From the NCBI RefSeq assembly GCF_000196735.1, contig NC_014551.1, forward strand, positions 1,235,001-1,299,000: a stretch of 64,000 nucleotides of DNA, given 5' to 3'. The stretch's first letter is position 1. Each line of letters opens with the position of its first letter. Shown here one piece after another: positions 27,796 to 37,504 of this stretch. The position numbers and the translations under genes were made by a program. The stretch is from Bacillus amyloliquefaciens DSM 7 = ATCC 23350 (lineage in GTDB: Bacteria > Bacillota > Bacilli > Bacillales > Bacillaceae). Under the pieces are notes generated by a model, which saw only the letters and a program-made list of their open reading frames with translations, did no database searches and was not told the DNA's origin.

Positions 27796-28585
27796 ATGGA
27801 ACACACATCAGTCGCATCTTTAGTCGTCGTTCTGATCGTCGCTTTTTTGACTCCGCTCCTTCTGCATCGGTTTAAGCTCAGCATTCCGGTTGTCGTCGCG
27901 GAAATCATCATGGGGCTTATTATCGGAAAAAGCGGCCTGAATCTCGTCGTTCAGGGAGACACATGGCTGGAGACGCTGTCTGTCCTCGGCTTTATCTTTT
28001 TAATGTTTTTAAGCGGTTTGGAAATTGATTTTTCGTCATTTGAGAAAGGGAAGAAAAAACAATTCCTTCCGAACGGCAAGGAAGCGCCCAACACGTTTTC
28101 TGCCGCACTGATTATATTTTTCGGCATCTTTATTTTATCATTGCTGCTGTCCTACGGCTTTGTCTTAGCCGGTTTTATTCAAAACGCATTTTTAATGACG
28201 CTTATTATTTCGACGATATCACTCGGAGTGGTGGTTCCGACCTTAAAAGAAGAAAGGATCATGAACTCCAATATCGGCCAGATCATTTTGCTTGTCGCCG
28301 TTATTGCGGACTTGGCGACGATGATTCTGCTCGCTTTCTTCTCTTCTCTTTACGGTGACAAACGAAGAGTCTTCGCTTTATCAGATCAATCTGGAAAACA
28401 CGGCGTATAACGGCATCATTCTCCGGGAATTTCCGCTGATGGGCGATGTGATTTTCGTCCGGATTTTCAGAGGTGTGGACAGCATCGTTCCGCACGGAGA
28501 CACGCGGCTGAAAACAGGAGACCGTCTCATCGTTACAGGCTCGCGCAACTACGTGTCGGAACTGAGAAACATTCTTGAAGCTTGA
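27796..28585 (+). pseudogene. yjbQ: Antiporter gene yjbQ broken by an internal deletion
   Basis: The 5' part (from 27796) encodes the N-terminus of a KefB/CPA2-type cation antiporter, with helices to about residue 187 (ADLATMILLAFFSSLYG). At about 28350-28360 the reading jumps, out of frame, to the C-terminal TrkA-C domain (MTNEESSLYQ...GDRLIVTGSRNYVSELRNIL, ending 28585). The first frame runs off to a stop at 28410. B. subtilis YjbQ is about 614 residues as I recall, so roughly 1 kb of membrane and TrkA-N sequence is missing. Neither half should be functional. Confidence 0.85.
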
Positions 28586-28609
28586 CCAAATTGCAATTCG
28601 TGATAAGAT
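28582..28609 (+). promoter_or_regulatory. Promoter of the thiamine operon
   Basis: TTGACC (28582-28587) and TAAGAT (28604-28609), 16 bases apart, lie at the end of the yjbQ remnant and just before the TPP riboswitch. Confidence 0.65.
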
Positions 28610-28642
28610 AGAAGGCATAACAAGTAAATAATCAATCGTATG

Positions 28643-28735
28643 ACCACTAGGGGTGTCCTTCATAAGGGCTGAGATAAAAGTGAGACTTTTAGACCCTCAT
28701 AACTTGAACAGGTTCAGACCTGCGTAGGGAAGTGG
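28643..28735 (+). promoter_or_regulatory. TPP riboswitch (THI element)
   Basis: ACCACTAGGGGTG, then GGGCTGAGATAAAAGTGAGA and GACCTGCGTAGGGAAGTGG are the conserved TPP aptamer segments in the right order. TPP binding should favour the terminator downstream and shut off tenA-thiD. Confidence 0.97.
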
Positions 28736-28779
28736 AGCGGTATTTTTTTGGGTTCCTTTTATCCATATAAATTCCAAAC

Positions 28780-28812
28780 CACTTTTCCGATGCGGGAAAG
28801 TGTTTTTTTTAT
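28780..28812 (+). terminator. Riboswitch-controlled terminator of the thi operon
   Basis: CACTTTTCC (28780-28788) and GGGAAAGTG (28794-28802) form a stem followed by a long T-run, between the TPP aptamer and tenA. It is the expression platform of the riboswitch. Confidence 0.92.
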
Positions 28813-28833
28813 TTTATCAGGGGGGAAGATATA

Positions 28834-29544
28834 ATGACATTTTCTGAAGAATGCAGACTGGCGGCAGCCGAATGGTGGGACGGAAGTTTTGTTCATCCGT
28901 TTGTAACGGGAATCGGTGACGGAAGCCTGCCGATCGACCGTTTCAGCTATTACGTGCTGCAGGATTCCTACTACTTGACGCATTTTGCAAAAGTTCAGGC
29001 GTTCGGAGCCGCATATGCCAAAGACTTGTTTACGACGGGCAGGATGGCGGGCCACGCTCAGGGTACATATGAAGCAGAAATGGCGCTGCACCGCGAGTTT
29101 ACGGAGCTTTTAGGAATTACAGAAGAAGAACGTGCGGCCTTTAAACCGGCACCGACGGCTTATTCTTACACGTCTCATATGTACAGATCGGTAATGAGCG
29201 GCCAATTTGGAGAAATTTTAGCTGCGCTTCTGCCTTGCTATTGGCTTTATTATGAAGTCGGCGAACACTTAAAGGAATGCAAACCGGAACATCCGATTTA
29301 TGAAAAATGGATCGGCACATACGGCGGAGACTGGTTCAGACAGCAAGTCGAAGAACAGATCAGCCGTTTTAACGAGATTGCTGAAAGCAGCACAGAGGAA
29401 ATCCGCGCGAAAATGAAAGAGAATTTTGTGATTTCAAGCTATTATGAATATCAATTTTGGGGAATGGCTTATCAAAAAGAAGGCTGGTCCGGAAAGGGCG
29501 GAAAAGAGGTGGAGTCCTTTGGAGCTGCACGCGGTAACCGATAA
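28834..29544 (+). CDS. tenA: Aminopyrimidine aminohydrolase TenA (thiaminase II)
   Basis: This 236-residue all-helical protein salvages thiamine breakdown products by deaminating the aminopyrimidine. TenA features are visible: [26 protein letters not shown], and [12 protein letters not shown] with the catalytic Cys near residue 135. The ATG follows AGGGGGGAAGATATA. It is the first gene behind the TPP riboswitch and overlaps tenI. Confidence 0.96.
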   Translation: MTFSEECRLAAAEWWDGSFVHPFVTGIGDGSLPIDRFSYYVLQDSYYLTHFAKVQAFGAAYAKDLFTTGRMAGHAQGTYEAEMALHREFTELLGITEEERAAFKPAPTAYSYTSHMYRSVMSGQFGEILAALLPCYWLYYEVGEHLKECKPEHPIYEKWIGTYGGDWFRQQVEEQISRFNEIAESSTEEIRAKMKENFVISSYYEYQFWGMAYQKEGWSGKGGKEVESFGAARGNR

Positions 29545-30136
29545 TCGCAAGCCCGTTGCCGAGCTGGCGGAGGATATTCTTTCGATTCAGCATGAAGTGA
29601 GCTTTATCCATATCCGTGAGCGGGACAAAACAGCGGGAGAGATCATGCAGCTTTTGGCACTTTTGAAAAAAGGCGGCGCCGATAAGGACAAATTGGTTAT
29701 TAATGACCGGGCGGATGTCGCGCTTTTTGCCAATATACACCGTGTTCAGCTTCCGGCCCGCAGCTTTTCCGTCAAACAGGTGCGAAACAGATTTCCCCAT
29801 CTTCATATCGGGCGTTCGGTTCATTCGCTGAAAGAAGCGGTCCAAGCTGAAAAAGAAGATGCGGATTATGTGGTGTTCGGCCATGTATTTGAAACCGAAT
29901 GTAAACAAGGACTTGAAGCAAGAGGCATCAGCCTGCTCTCAGATATTAAAAGCACGCTTTCTATCCCCGTAATCGCAATCGGCGGAGTGACACTGCAGAC
30001 AATCGGAAAGGCAAAGCAGGCGAAACCGGACGGAATTGCCGTCATGTCAGGCATTTTCTCAGCTGAAAATCCTGAGGAAGCGGCAAAACGGTATGCACGC
30101 GCAATAAGGGAGGCCGATTATGAAGAAGCACTATGA
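29519..30136 (+). CDS. tenI: Thiazole tautomerase TenI
   Basis: This 205-residue ThiE-like TIM barrel aromatises the thiazole phosphate in thiamine synthesis. The start is TTG at 29519 (MELHAVTDN), nine bases after AGAGGTGG and inside the end of tenA. The N-terminal extension in the longer frame is tenA sequence. Motifs [30 protein letters not shown] and AIGGVT match TenI. Confidence 0.94.
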   Translation: MELHAVTDNRKPVAELAEDILSIQHEVSFIHIRERDKTAGEIMQLLALLKKGGADKDKLVINDRADVALFANIHRVQLPARSFSVKQVRNRFPHLHIGRSVHSLKEAVQAEKEDADYVVFGHVFETECKQGLEARGISLLSDIKSTLSIPVIAIGGVTLQTIGKAKQAKPDGIAVMSGIFSAENPEEAAKRYARAIREADYEEAL

Positions 30137-31229
30137 AACGGCGGTTATCGGCGGCGGAATTATCGGGTGCGCCATTTCTTATGAACTGGCGAAGACTCAA
30201 AAGAACGTTGTCTTGTTTGAAGACGGTGCGATCGGCCGAAAAACGACAAGCGCTGCTGCGGGAATGCTGGGTGCTCATGCGGAATGTGAAAACCGGGATG
30301 CGTTTTTTGATTTCGCCATGTACAGCCAAAGACTGTATGAAGCGGCAGGGCGCGAGCTGGAGGAGGCTTGCGGCATTGACATCAGGCGCCATAACGGCGG
30401 AATGCTTAAACTGGCGTATACCGAAGAAGACATTATCCGTTTACGAAAGATGGATGATTTACCTTCCGTCACTTGGCTTTCAGCGGAAGAAGCCCTTGAA
30501 AAAGAGCCGTACGCTTCAAAGGACATTCTCGGCGCAAGTTTTATAAAAGACGATGTCCATGTCGAGCCGTATTATGTCTGCAAAGCGTATGCAAAAGGGG
30601 CGCGGCGCTATGGCGCTGATATATATGAGCATACACATGTGACCGCCGTTAAACGGGTGAACGGAGCATTCTGTATCACAACATCCGGCGGGGATGTTTA
30701 TGCTGACCAAGTCGCAGTTGCAAGCGGTGTATGGAGCGGCCGGTTTTTCAGCCAGCTCGGCTTGGGACAGCCTTTTTTCCCTGTGAAAGGAGAATGCCTT
30801 TCTGTGTGGAATGACCATATCCCGCTTACCAAAACCCTTTACCATGGTCAAAGTTATGTCGTCCCGAGAAAAAGCGGCCGGCTTGTCATCGGTGCCACAA
30901 TGAAACAGGGCGACTGGAGCGATACGCCTGACATCGGCGGGATCGAAGCCGTCATCTCAAAAGCGAAAACCATGCTGCCCGCCATCGAACATATGAAAAT
31001 AGACCGGTTTTGGGCGGGGCTCAGGCCGGGTACAAGAGACGGAAAGCCGTTTATCGGGCGGCATCCTGAAGACAGCGGCATCATATTCGCCGCCGGCCAT
31101 TTTAGAAACGGCATCTTATTGGCCCCGGCAACGGCTGAAATGGTGCGGGATATGATCCTGGGGAAACAGGTGAAACATGAATGGGAAGAAGCGTTTCGAA
31201 TTGATCGCAAGGAGGCGGTTCACATATGA
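30120..31229 (+). CDS. thiO: Glycine oxidase ThiO
   Basis: This 369-residue FAD-dependent amine oxidase supplies dehydroglycine for thiazole synthesis. The dinucleotide-binding motif is [18 protein letters not shown] at residues 8-25. The C-terminal FAD contacts are in [17 protein letters not shown] and [11 protein letters not shown]. The ATG at 30120 follows AAGGGAGG and overlaps tenI. The stop overlaps thiS, so the operon is tightly coupled. Confidence 0.96.
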   Translation: MKKHYETAVIGGGIIGCAISYELAKTQKNVVLFEDGAIGRKTTSAAAGMLGAHAECENRDAFFDFAMYSQRLYEAAGRELEEACGIDIRRHNGGMLKLAYTEEDIIRLRKMDDLPSVTWLSAEEALEKEPYASKDILGASFIKDDVHVEPYYVCKAYAKGARRYGADIYEHTHVTAVKRVNGAFCITTSGGDVYADQVAVASGVWSGRFFSQLGLGQPFFPVKGECLSVWNDHIPLTKTLYHGQSYVVPRKSGRLVIGATMKQGDWSDTPDIGGIEAVISKAKTMLPAIEHMKIDRFWAGLRPGTRDGKPFIGRHPEDSGIIFAAGHFRNGILLAPATAEMVRDMILGKQVKHEWEEAFRIDRKEAVHI

Positions 31230-31429
31230 TCCTTCAGCTGAACGGAAAACAAATTGATTGGGATCGAAAAGAGGGAACGGTTCAGGATTTGCTCGAATCG
31301 TATCAGCTTGATCACAGAATCGTAGTTGTAGAGAGAAATAAAGAAATCATTGAAAAAAAGAATTATGAAAATACAAGTTTGTGTGACCGGGATGTCATAG
31401 AAATTGTTCATTTTGTAGGAGGCGGATGA
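31226..31429 (+). CDS. thiS: Sulfur carrier protein ThiS
   Basis: This is a 67-residue ubiquitin-like carrier ending in the required Gly-Gly (EIVHFVGGG). ThiF adenylates its C-terminus, which is then converted to the thiocarboxylate used by ThiG. The frame overlaps the ends of thiO and thiG. The start follows AAGGAGGCGG. Confidence 0.96.
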   Translation: MILQLNGKQIDWDRKEGTVQDLLESYQLDHRIVVVERNKEIIEKKNYENTSLCDRDVIEIVHFVGGG

Positions 31430-31431
31430 GG

Positions 31432-32196
31432 ATGTTAACAATAGGAGGAAAGCAGTTTCAGTCAAGATTGCTGTTAGGAACAGGTAAATATCCGAGTTTT
31501 GAGATTCAGAAAGAAGCGGTGGCGGTTTCGGAATCAGATATTTTAACCTTTGCGGTGCGGCGGATGAACATCTTTGAAGAGTCTCAGCCAAACTTTCTCG
31601 AACAGCTTGATTTATCTAAGTACACGCTTCTGCCGAATACAGCCGGCGCCGCAACGGCTGAAGAGGCAGTCAGAATTGCAAGGCTTGCCAAAGCTTCCGG
31701 ACTTTGTGACATGATAAAAGTAGAAGTTATCGGATGCAGCCGGTCACTTTTGCCTGATCCGGTTGAGACATTGAAAGCATCAGAACAGCTGCTCGAAGAG
31801 GGATTTATCGTTCTGCCGTATACGTCAGATGATGTCGTGCTCGCAAGGCGTCTTGAGGAGCTCGGAGTTCATGCCATTATGCCGGGCGCTTCACCGATCG
31901 GTTCAGGCCAGGGGATTTTAAATCCGCTGAATCTTTCCTTCATCATTGAACAGGCGAAGGTGCCGGTCATTGTCGATGCCGGCGTCGGGTCTTCCAAAGA
32001 CGCGGCCTACGCGATGGAGCTCGGGGCTGACGGCGTGTTATTAAATACTGCTGTGTCAGGCGCTGATGATCCGGTCAAAATGGCCCGGGCAATGAAGCTT
32101 GCCGTAGAAGCGGGCCGCCTTTCTTATGAAGCCGGCAGAATACCGGTGAAAGATTACGGAACTGCAAGCAGTCCGCGTGACGGTCTTCCGGTATGA
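31432..32196 (+). CDS. thiG: Thiazole synthase ThiG
   Basis: This 254-residue TIM-barrel enzyme builds the thiazole phosphate from DXP, dehydroglycine and ThiS-thiocarboxylate. The start ATG at 31432 lies nine bases after AGGAGG; the ATG at 31426 is too close to it. The DXP Schiff-base lysine is in MIKVEVIG, and phosphate-binding loops include [10 protein letters not shown] and [11 protein letters not shown]. The end overlaps thiF by four bases. Confidence 0.96.
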   Translation: MLTIGGKQFQSRLLLGTGKYPSFEIQKEAVAVSESDILTFAVRRMNIFEESQPNFLEQLDLSKYTLLPNTAGAATAEEAVRIARLAKASGLCDMIKVEVIGCSRSLLPDPVETLKASEQLLEEGFIVLPYTSDDVVLARRLEELGVHAIMPGASPIGSGQGILNPLNLSFIIEQAKVPVIVDAGVGSSKDAAYAMELGADGVLLNTAVSGADDPVKMARAMKLAVEAGRLSYEAGRIPVKDYGTASSPRDGLPV

Positions 32197-33203
32197 CGGA
32201 CAGATATTCCAGACAGGAGCTGTTTCAGCCGATCGGTCCCTCAGGCCAGCAGAAGCTCCGTTCGTCTCATGCCATGATTATCGGTGCGGGTGCGCTCGGC
32301 ACGGCAAGTGCGGAGATGCTTGTCAGAGCAGGAGTCGGGAAGGTAACGATCGCCGACAGAGATTATGTGGAGTGGAGTAATCTCCAGCGCCAGCAGCTTT
32401 ATACCGAAGACGATGTCAGACAGGAAATGCCGAAAGCCGCGGCAGCAGAAAAGCGGCTGCGATCTATAAACAGTGATGTAGAGGTAGAAGGTTTTGTCAT
32501 GGATGTCACTGCGGAAAACGCACCCGGATTGATTTGTGACGCATCCCTTATCGTGGATGCCACTGACAACTTTGAAACAAGGATGATTGTGAATGACGCG
32601 GCTGTACAGAAAGGAATTCCCTTTCTGTACGGCGCCTGTGTCGGAAGCTACGGACTTTCATTCACCGTCATACCCGGTGTCACGCCGTGTCTTCACTGTC
32701 TGCTTGAGACATTGCCTTTAGGCGGAATGACATGCGATACGGCGGGAATTATCAGCCCGGCTGTCCTGCAGACGGCCGTTTTTCAGGCTGCAGACGCGCT
32801 GAAGCTGTTAACGGGCGAACCTGTTGAGCATGTTCTCCGTTCGTTTGATTTATGGAAAAATGAACGGTCAGAAATAAACGTCGCCCAGCTTAAGTCGGCT
32901 GATTGTCCAAGCTGCGGCACAAATGATTTTCCGTTTTTATCTTATGAAAATCAGACGAAAGCGGCGGTTCTGTGCGGCCGGAACACGGTACAGATCAGAA
33001 CGGGGATATCCGAACAGTTTGATCTGCAAAGGCTTGCGGAACAGCTCAGGCGGGCGGGGCTTGACGTGTCAGCCAACCCGTATTTAATTTCGTTCCGCGC
33101 AGACAATGTCAAGATGGTTTTGTTTCGTGACGGAAGAGCATTAATTCACGGTACAAGTGATATCAGCAGAGCGAAATCCTTTTATCATAAATGGATCGGA
33201 TAA
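32193..33203 (+). CDS. thiF: ThiS adenylyltransferase ThiF
   Basis: This 336-residue E1-like enzyme activates ThiS. The nucleotide-binding motif is [15 protein letters not shown] near residues 29-43, and zinc-ligand cysteines appear as CLHC and CPSC. The catalytic region is [10 protein letters not shown]. The C-terminal ~80 residues resemble the B. subtilis extended ThiF. It overlaps thiG by ATGA. Confidence 0.95.
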   Translation: MTDRYSRQELFQPIGPSGQQKLRSSHAMIIGAGALGTASAEMLVRAGVGKVTIADRDYVEWSNLQRQQLYTEDDVRQEMPKAAAAEKRLRSINSDVEVEGFVMDVTAENAPGLICDASLIVDATDNFETRMIVNDAAVQKGIPFLYGACVGSYGLSFTVIPGVTPCLHCLLETLPLGGMTCDTAGIISPAVLQTAVFQAADALKLLTGEPVEHVLRSFDLWKNERSEINVAQLKSADCPSCGTNDFPFLSYENQTKAAVLCGRNTVQIRTGISEQFDLQRLAEQLRRAGLDVSANPYLISFRADNVKMVLFRDGRALIHGTSDISRAKSFYHKWIG

Positions 33204-33225
33204 TGTGAAAGGAGAGAAAAACAGC

Positions 33226-34038
33226 ATGAGCATATGCAAAGCATTGACGATTGCCGGGTCAGATTCAGGAGGCGGCGCCGGTATTCAGGCCGATCTCAAA
33301 ACCTTTCAGGAGCTCGGTGTCTTCGGAATGTCAGCCATTACAGCGGTAACCGCCCAGAACACATTGGGCGTTCACGGCATCTATCCGCTCACCAGGGAAG
33401 CGCTGGGCAGCCAGATCGACGCGGTGGCGGAAGATTTACGGCCTGACGCGATAAAAACGGGGATGCTGTGGAGCGCAGAGATGATTGCGGAAATAGCGGA
33501 AAAAATAGATCAGTACGGGCTGGATCATCTCATCACCGACCCCGTCATGATTGCCAAAGGAGGCGCTTCCCTGCTGCGGGTGGAATCACAGGCCGCGTTA
33601 AAAGAGCTGCTGATTCCGCGCAGCTATGCGGTTACGCCGAATGTTCCGGAAGCTGAGGCATTGACGGGGATGGAAATCCGCACGTTTGAGGACCGGAAAA
33701 AAGCGGCTGAATGCCTTTGCAGGCTTGGCGCAAAAAACGTCATCATAAAAGGCGGACATCAGCCGGAACAGGGGAAAATCGTTGATTTATTATTTGACGG
33801 TTCGTCTTTTACCCAAATCAGTCACGCCTATATTGACACCAAACATACTCACGGAACAGGCTGCACGTTTGCGGCTGCGCTGACGGCGGAAACCGCAAAG
33901 GGAGAACAGATTCAAACCGCGTTTGAGATAGCCGCCAATTTTGTGCGTGAAGCGGTGGAACATACGCTCGGCATCGGAGCGGGACACGGCCCGACCAATC
34001 ATTTTGCCTTTAAAAGAAACAGTCTGCAGACGAGATAA
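33226..34038 (+). CDS. thiD: HMP(-P) kinase ThiD (YjbV)
   Basis: This 270-residue ribokinase-family enzyme phosphorylates hydroxymethylpyrimidine twice. Motifs: ALTIAGSDSGGGAGIQADLK at the N-terminus and HGTGCTFAAALTA with the catalytic Asp region near the C-terminus. The ATG at 33226 follows AAAGGAGAG; the upstream in-frame ATG at 33157 lies within thiF. It is the last gene of the thiamine operon and is followed by a terminator. Confidence 0.95.
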   Translation: MSICKALTIAGSDSGGGAGIQADLKTFQELGVFGMSAITAVTAQNTLGVHGIYPLTREALGSQIDAVAEDLRPDAIKTGMLWSAEMIAEIAEKIDQYGLDHLITDPVMIAKGGASLLRVESQAALKELLIPRSYAVTPNVPEAEALTGMEIRTFEDRKKAAECLCRLGAKNVIIKGGHQPEQGKIVDLLFDGSSFTQISHAYIDTKHTHGTGCTFAAALTAETAKGEQIQTAFEIAANFVREAVEHTLGIGAGHGPTNHFAFKRNSLQTR

Positions 34039-34042
34039 AAAG

Positions 34043-34071
34043 AGACCGCTTCGACACCCAGCGGTCTTTTT
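34043..34071 (+). terminator. Terminator of the thiamine operon
   Basis: AGACCGCT (34043-34050) and AGCGGTCT (34060-34067) pair around a 9-base loop, followed by TTTT. Confidence 0.88.
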
Positions 34072-34111
34072 CCCATGCTTTCAATCTGGACAAGGTTATG
34101 ATATGATAAAA

Positions 34112-34130
34112 ATTAAGATCAGGTACTAAA
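34112..34130 (+). promoter_or_regulatory. FapR operator upstream of fabI
   Basis: ATTAAGATCAGGTACTAAA, read on the other strand, matches the FapR operator consensus TTAGTACCTRRTCTTAA. It lies just downstream of a possible promoter (TTTCAA 34079-34084, 17 bases, TATGAT 34102-34107). FapR represses lipid synthesis genes until malonyl-CoA rises. Confidence 0.85.
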
Positions 34131-34168
34131 ACTATGTCTTTAAGACGATTACAGGAGGCTTTATACAT

Positions 34169-34945
34169 ATGAATTTTTCACTTGAAGGCCGCAACATCGT
34201 TGTGATGGGCGTCGCCAATAAACGCAGTATCGCCTGGGGAATCGCCCGCTCGCTGCATGAAGCCGGAGCGCGCCTCATTTTCACATACGCAGGAGAACGC
34301 TTGGAAAAATCAGTTCATGACCTTGCGGCTACATTAGAAAGAAATGATTCTCTCATCCTTCCGTGTGATGTGACAAATGACGCTGAGATCGAAACTTGCT
34401 TTGCGAGCATTAAAGAGCAGGTCGGCGTGATTCACGGCATCGCGCACTGCATCGCGTTTGCAAACAAAGAAGAGCTTGTCGGTGAATATTTAAATACGAA
34501 CCGTGAAGGATTCCTGCTTGCGCATAACATCAGTTCTTACTCTCTGACAGCGGTCGCAAAAGCGGCGCGTCCGATCATGACTGAAGGCGGAAGCATCGTT
34601 ACACTCACTTACCTCGGCGGAGAGCGCGTCGTTTCAAACTATAACGTAATGGGTGTGGCAAAAGCGTCTCTTGATGCGAGCGTCAGATATTTAGCCGCTG
34701 ACTTAGGAAAAGAAAACATCCGCGTCAACAGTATTTCAGCAGGCCCGATCCGCACGCTGTCTGCAAAAGGAATCAGTGATTTCAACTCTATCCTGAAAGA
34801 AATCGAAGAGCGCGCACCGCTGCGCCGCACGACAACGCCTGAAGAAGTGGGCGACACGGCTGCATTCTTGTTCAGTGACCTCTCAAGAGGCATCACGGGC
34901 GAAAATCTTCACGTTGATTCCGGTTTCCATATTACCGCACGTTAA
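34169..34945 (+). CDS. fabI: Enoyl-ACP reductase FabI
   Basis: This 258-residue NAD(P)H-dependent short-chain dehydrogenase does the last step of the fatty-acid elongation cycle. The FabI-type N-terminus NIVVMGVANKRSIAWGIARS is present. The catalytic Tyr-x6-Lys is in SNYNVMGVAKAS. ATG follows ACAGGAGGCTTTATAC. It is a single-gene unit under the FapR-type operator. Confidence 0.97.
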   Translation: MNFSLEGRNIVVMGVANKRSIAWGIARSLHEAGARLIFTYAGERLEKSVHDLAATLERNDSLILPCDVTNDAEIETCFASIKEQVGVIHGIAHCIAFANKEELVGEYLNTNREGFLLAHNISSYSLTAVAKAARPIMTEGGSIVTLTYLGGERVVSNYNVMGVAKASLDASVRYLAADLGKENIRVNSISAGPIRTLSAKGISDFNSILKEIEERAPLRRTTTPEEVGDTAAFLFSDLSRGITGENLHVDSGFHITAR

Positions 34946-34950
34946 TTGAC

Positions 34951-34980
34951 AAGCAGTCCCTTTCAGGGATTGCTTTTTTC
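34951..34980 (+). terminator. Terminator of fabI
   Basis: AAGCAGTCCC (34951-34960) pairs with GGGATTGCTT (34966-34975) with one wobble, followed by a T-run. Confidence 0.92.
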
Positions 34981-34998
34981 TTTCTTCTGATTTTAATC

Positions 34999-35029
34999 AT
35001 TCTGTCATATAGATAAAACATGACAGAAT
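34999..35029. promoter_or_regulatory. 10-bp inverted repeat in front of cotO
   Basis: ATTCTGTCAT (34999-35008) and ATGACAGAAT (35020-35029) are perfect inverted copies around an 11-base AT-rich centre, ending just before the cotO ribosome-binding site. CATATAGATA in the middle resembles a sigma-K -10 region. It may be an operator or a 5'-UTR hairpin. GerE, the usual late regulator of cotO, does not use such a long palindrome. Confidence 0.5.
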
Positions 35030-35042
35030 CGGAGGGATGAAG

Positions 35043-35630
35043 ATGTCAAAACAAAACAGAAGCGCGGACAAAAAACCGCTCATGTATATTGTTCAGCCGG
35101 ATTATACAGACACGCAATCATCAATGCAGGACATATTAATCAAAAAAAGGAAAGCACATCAGCCGCCGGAAGAAGAGCCGGCGTTTGGAAAGCAGGAGGA
35201 AGAATGTAAGACTCAGCCCGACGGAGCCGCGTCTGCCAAACCGGAAAATCAGACGCCTGTACAGCACAGCCGCGCGGAGGAAGCCTCTCAAGAAGTTCCG
35301 GCGCAAGTGCAGGAAGCTGCTGATGAACCTGACACCGCTGAAAAAGAGCCTGAAGCGGTTCACAATGACGCCCCGGAGGAGAAAGTTCCGCCGAAGCGCG
35401 TGAAAAAGCCGATGAGCAGAATGTCCATTGTTGAAAAAATTGATTTCTTAACGAAGCTGCCGCATAATATGCCGCGGGCGCTTTGTCTGATAGAAGCCAA
35501 CGGGAAAACTTACAGAGGCGTGATCGTCGGCAGAAAAAATGATGCCATCTATTTGAGGACGACGAGCAACGGTGCGCCTGCGGAGCTTGCCATTAGCGAT
35601 ATCACCTCGCTGCATCCGCTCGGTTTTTAA
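35043..35630 (+). CDS. cotO: Spore coat assembly protein CotO
   Basis: This 195-residue protein directs outer-coat assembly around the forespore. The start is ATG at 35043, because GGAGGG abuts the earlier ATG at 35037. The N-terminal half is a long Glu/Pro/Lys-rich disordered region. The C-terminal half (SIVEKIDFLTKLPHNMPRAL, then YRGVIVGRKNDAIYLRT) is the conserved CotO domain. It lies between fabI and the cotZYXWV cluster, as in B. subtilis. Confidence 0.88.
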   Translation: MSKQNRSADKKPLMYIVQPDYTDTQSSMQDILIKKRKAHQPPEEEPAFGKQEEECKTQPDGAASAKPENQTPVQHSRAEEASQEVPAQVQEAADEPDTAEKEPEAVHNDAPEEKVPPKRVKKPMSRMSIVEKIDFLTKLPHNMPRALCLIEANGKTYRGVIVGRKNDAIYLRTTSNGAPAELAISDITSLHPLGF

Positions 35631-35639
35631 CCATACAAA

Positions 35640-35675
35640 AAGCTGCCTGAATTCTTTAATCCGGCAGCTTATTTT
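35640..35675. terminator. Terminator between cotO and cotZ
   Basis: AAGCTGCC (35640-35647) and GGCAGCTT (35663-35670) form a perfect stem with a 15-base loop. Runs of T follow in both directions, so it can end cotO and the minus-strand cot cluster. Confidence 0.82.
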
Positions 35676-35687
35676 TATGCTTTTCGA

Positions 35688-36131
35688 TTAAGAATGTGTG
35701 CGGTTCAGCAGTCTCGGGTTCAGGCAATTGATGGCGCAGAAGCTGTGAAGATCGACTTCAATGCAATAGTGTGTTTTTTCTAAACGGAATACATCGCAGA
35801 CAGAATCTTTATCTGTAAAATCAAGAATGTGCTTATGCTCGTCAAAAGCAATAAGCAGGCTTAATGTGGCACATCCGTCACAGACTCTTTCAACCCTGAA
35901 AAAAACGGTATTAAAGCACGGGCCGTTATCCAGCTCGCCGACATTTCCGAACGCGACAAACGGCGCTGATTTAGAAGTGAAAAGCACAAATGGCACTGTA
36001 TCGCCTAATGAATAACCCGGCGATAAAAGGTTGGAATAGCATCCGGCCGGACATTCTTCCTCAACCGCATTTTGCAGGTCTTCAATATTTTCTACTGCTT
36101 CACGCACACAGTATGTTGTATTCTTGCTCAT
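35688..36131 (-). CDS. cotZ: Spore coat crust protein CotZ
   Basis: This 147-residue Cys-rich protein forms the spore crust with CotY. It has about 10 cysteines; motifs [27 protein letters not shown] and YCIEVDLHSFCAINCLNP are shared with the next gene, so CotZ and CotY are paralogues. The N-terminus MSKNTTYCVREAVENIEDLQ is CotZ-like. In B. subtilis transcription depends on sigma-K and GerE. Confidence 0.92.
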   Translation of the reverse strand: MSKNTTYCVREAVENIEDLQNAVEEECPAGCYSNLLSPGYSLGDTVPFVLFTSKSAPFVAFGNVGELDNGPCFNTVFFRVERVCDGCATLSLLIAFDEHKHILDFTDKDSVCDVFRLEKTHYCIEVDLHSFCAINCLNPRLLNRTHS

Positions 36132-36279
36132 AATATCCCTCCTGACTTCACGTTTTAAATGGTACCGGATTAAACGATATCGGAGAGTCAGCCGCCCGGA
36201 CGTCCGGGCGGGCTGATGATTGCATCTGTAATAGAAGGTTGGAAGGGGATTCTCCTTTAGAAAAGATGCGAATCAATGA

Positions 36280-36762
36280 CTATCCGTGGTGCTTTTTCTC
36301 TTTGTGCGGCGCAGGCCGGTCGACAAGCTCCGGTGAAAGGCATTGAATGGCGCTGAAGCAGCTTAGATCAACTTCAATGCAAAAATCTGTTTTTTCTAAA
36401 CCGAAGAAATCCGGATCACAAGGATGGCAGACGCTGAGGGTGTCGCCGTGCACATCTACGGGGCGCAGTATTGAAAGCGTCGCGCAGCAATCGCAAACTC
36501 TTTCTGCCCGGAAGAAAATAGACTCGAAGCACTGGCTGTCATCCGCAAATCCTCCGACGTTTCCGAATGTGGAGAACAAACCGCCTTTTTTATCAAACAG
36601 GAGAAACGGGATGGTATCTTTACCGGTAACCGTCGGGCTTAACAGATTGGAATAGCATCCAGTCGGGCATTGTTCTTCAACAGCCTCTTGCTCTGCTAAA
36701 ATCTTCTCGACTGCATCGCATACACAATTTTCATCTCGGCCATGGTGTTTTCCGCAGCTCAT
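36280..36762 (-). CDS. cotY: Spore coat crust protein CotY
   Basis: This 160-residue Cys-rich crust protein self-assembles into hexagonal lattices in B. subtilis. The His/Cys-rich N-terminus [16 protein letters not shown] and motifs [13 protein letters not shown] and [14 protein letters not shown] identify it and show paralogy to CotZ. The ATG follows AAGGAGCTG. A terminator-like hairpin separates it from cotX upstream. Confidence 0.93.
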   Translation of the reverse strand: MSCGKHHGRDENCVCDAVEKILAEQEAVEEQCPTGCYSNLLSPTVTGKDTIPFLLFDKKGGLFSTFGNVGGFADDSQCFESIFFRAERVCDCCATLSILRPVDVHGDTLSVCHPCDPDFFGLEKTDFCIEVDLSCFSAIQCLSPELVDRPAPHKEKKHHG

Positions 36763-36875
36763 GGATTTCAGCTCCTTCTTTTAGGGTATTTGACTTTTGT
36801 CTTTAACAACATATGTACGCGTGCTTCACTTGGTGTGGGTGAACGTCTATATATTCATCATATGCGGAGAAAATA

Positions 36876-36909
36876 AGAAAAAGCAGAGCGTTTTTAGCTC
36901 TGCTTTTCT
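36876..36909 (-). terminator. Terminator of cotX
   Basis: On the minus strand AGAAAAGCAGAGC and GCTCTGCTTTTTCT pair around a 7-base loop, followed by a T-rich run. It lies just after the cotX stop codon. Confidence 0.88.
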
Positions 36910-36911
36910 TT

Positions 36912-37412
36912 TTAGAGGACGAGGGTGATGACTAAGACAGCAATCAGTAAATTTGTCGCTGTTGAGATCAGCACTGCGATATCGGCATCTACTGTTGTCA
37001 CGTTTACGCCGCGGGAGTTTTCGATGAGCAGTTTTTGACGATTGATTTGTTTGTTAGCTGTTAGCTGCAATAAGTCTTGCGCGACCAATTCAGCGATGAC
37101 TCCGTCAGCGATTGAAGTGAGAGTGGCCGTTACGACTGCTGCATTAATTGCTGTCATGACTGAAGCGACTGCTTGAACGTCTGTTGACGTCACGTTAATA
37201 TCACAAGAGTCTCTGATAATAATCGCTTCTTCAGAAACTTGTTTGTTGATATTCGCCTGAGCCAGGTCTTGGTCAAGGAAGGCATTATCTTCGCCGAATC
37301 CGTTTCCGTTACAGCAAACATTACATCTTCTGCCTTCTTTTTCTTCTTTTTCTTCTCGCGGATGTTCGCATTCAGGATCAAGTGCAACCCAAGAGTATGG
37401 TCTGCTTTCCAT
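36912..37412 (-). CDS. cotX: Spore coat protein CotX
   Basis: This 166-residue insoluble coat protein has two copies of the CotX/V domain: ISEEAII-like EEAIIIRDSCDINVTSTDVQ followed by AAVVTATL, and LLIENSRGVNVTTVDADIAV followed by a hydrophobic end (LLIAVLVITLVL). The N-terminus holds Cys-rich RRCNVCCNGNG. The start follows AAAGGAGGAATAG. The second repeat ends the protein, a pattern shared with CotV. Confidence 0.92.
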   Translation of the reverse strand: MESRPYSWVALDPECEHPREEKEEKEGRRCNVCCNGNGFGEDNAFLDQDLAQANINKQVSEEAIIIRDSCDINVTSTDVQAVASVMTAINAAVVTATLTSIADGVIAELVAQDLLQLTANKQINRQKLLIENSRGVNVTTVDADIAVLISTATNLLIAVLVITLVL

Positions 37413-37504
37413 ATCTATTCCTCCTTTTCTTTTACTATTATTAAATGAGCCGGCCCCTTACTTTGACTCAGGCATATATCCTGATAAAAATCACTATTTT
37501 TTAG

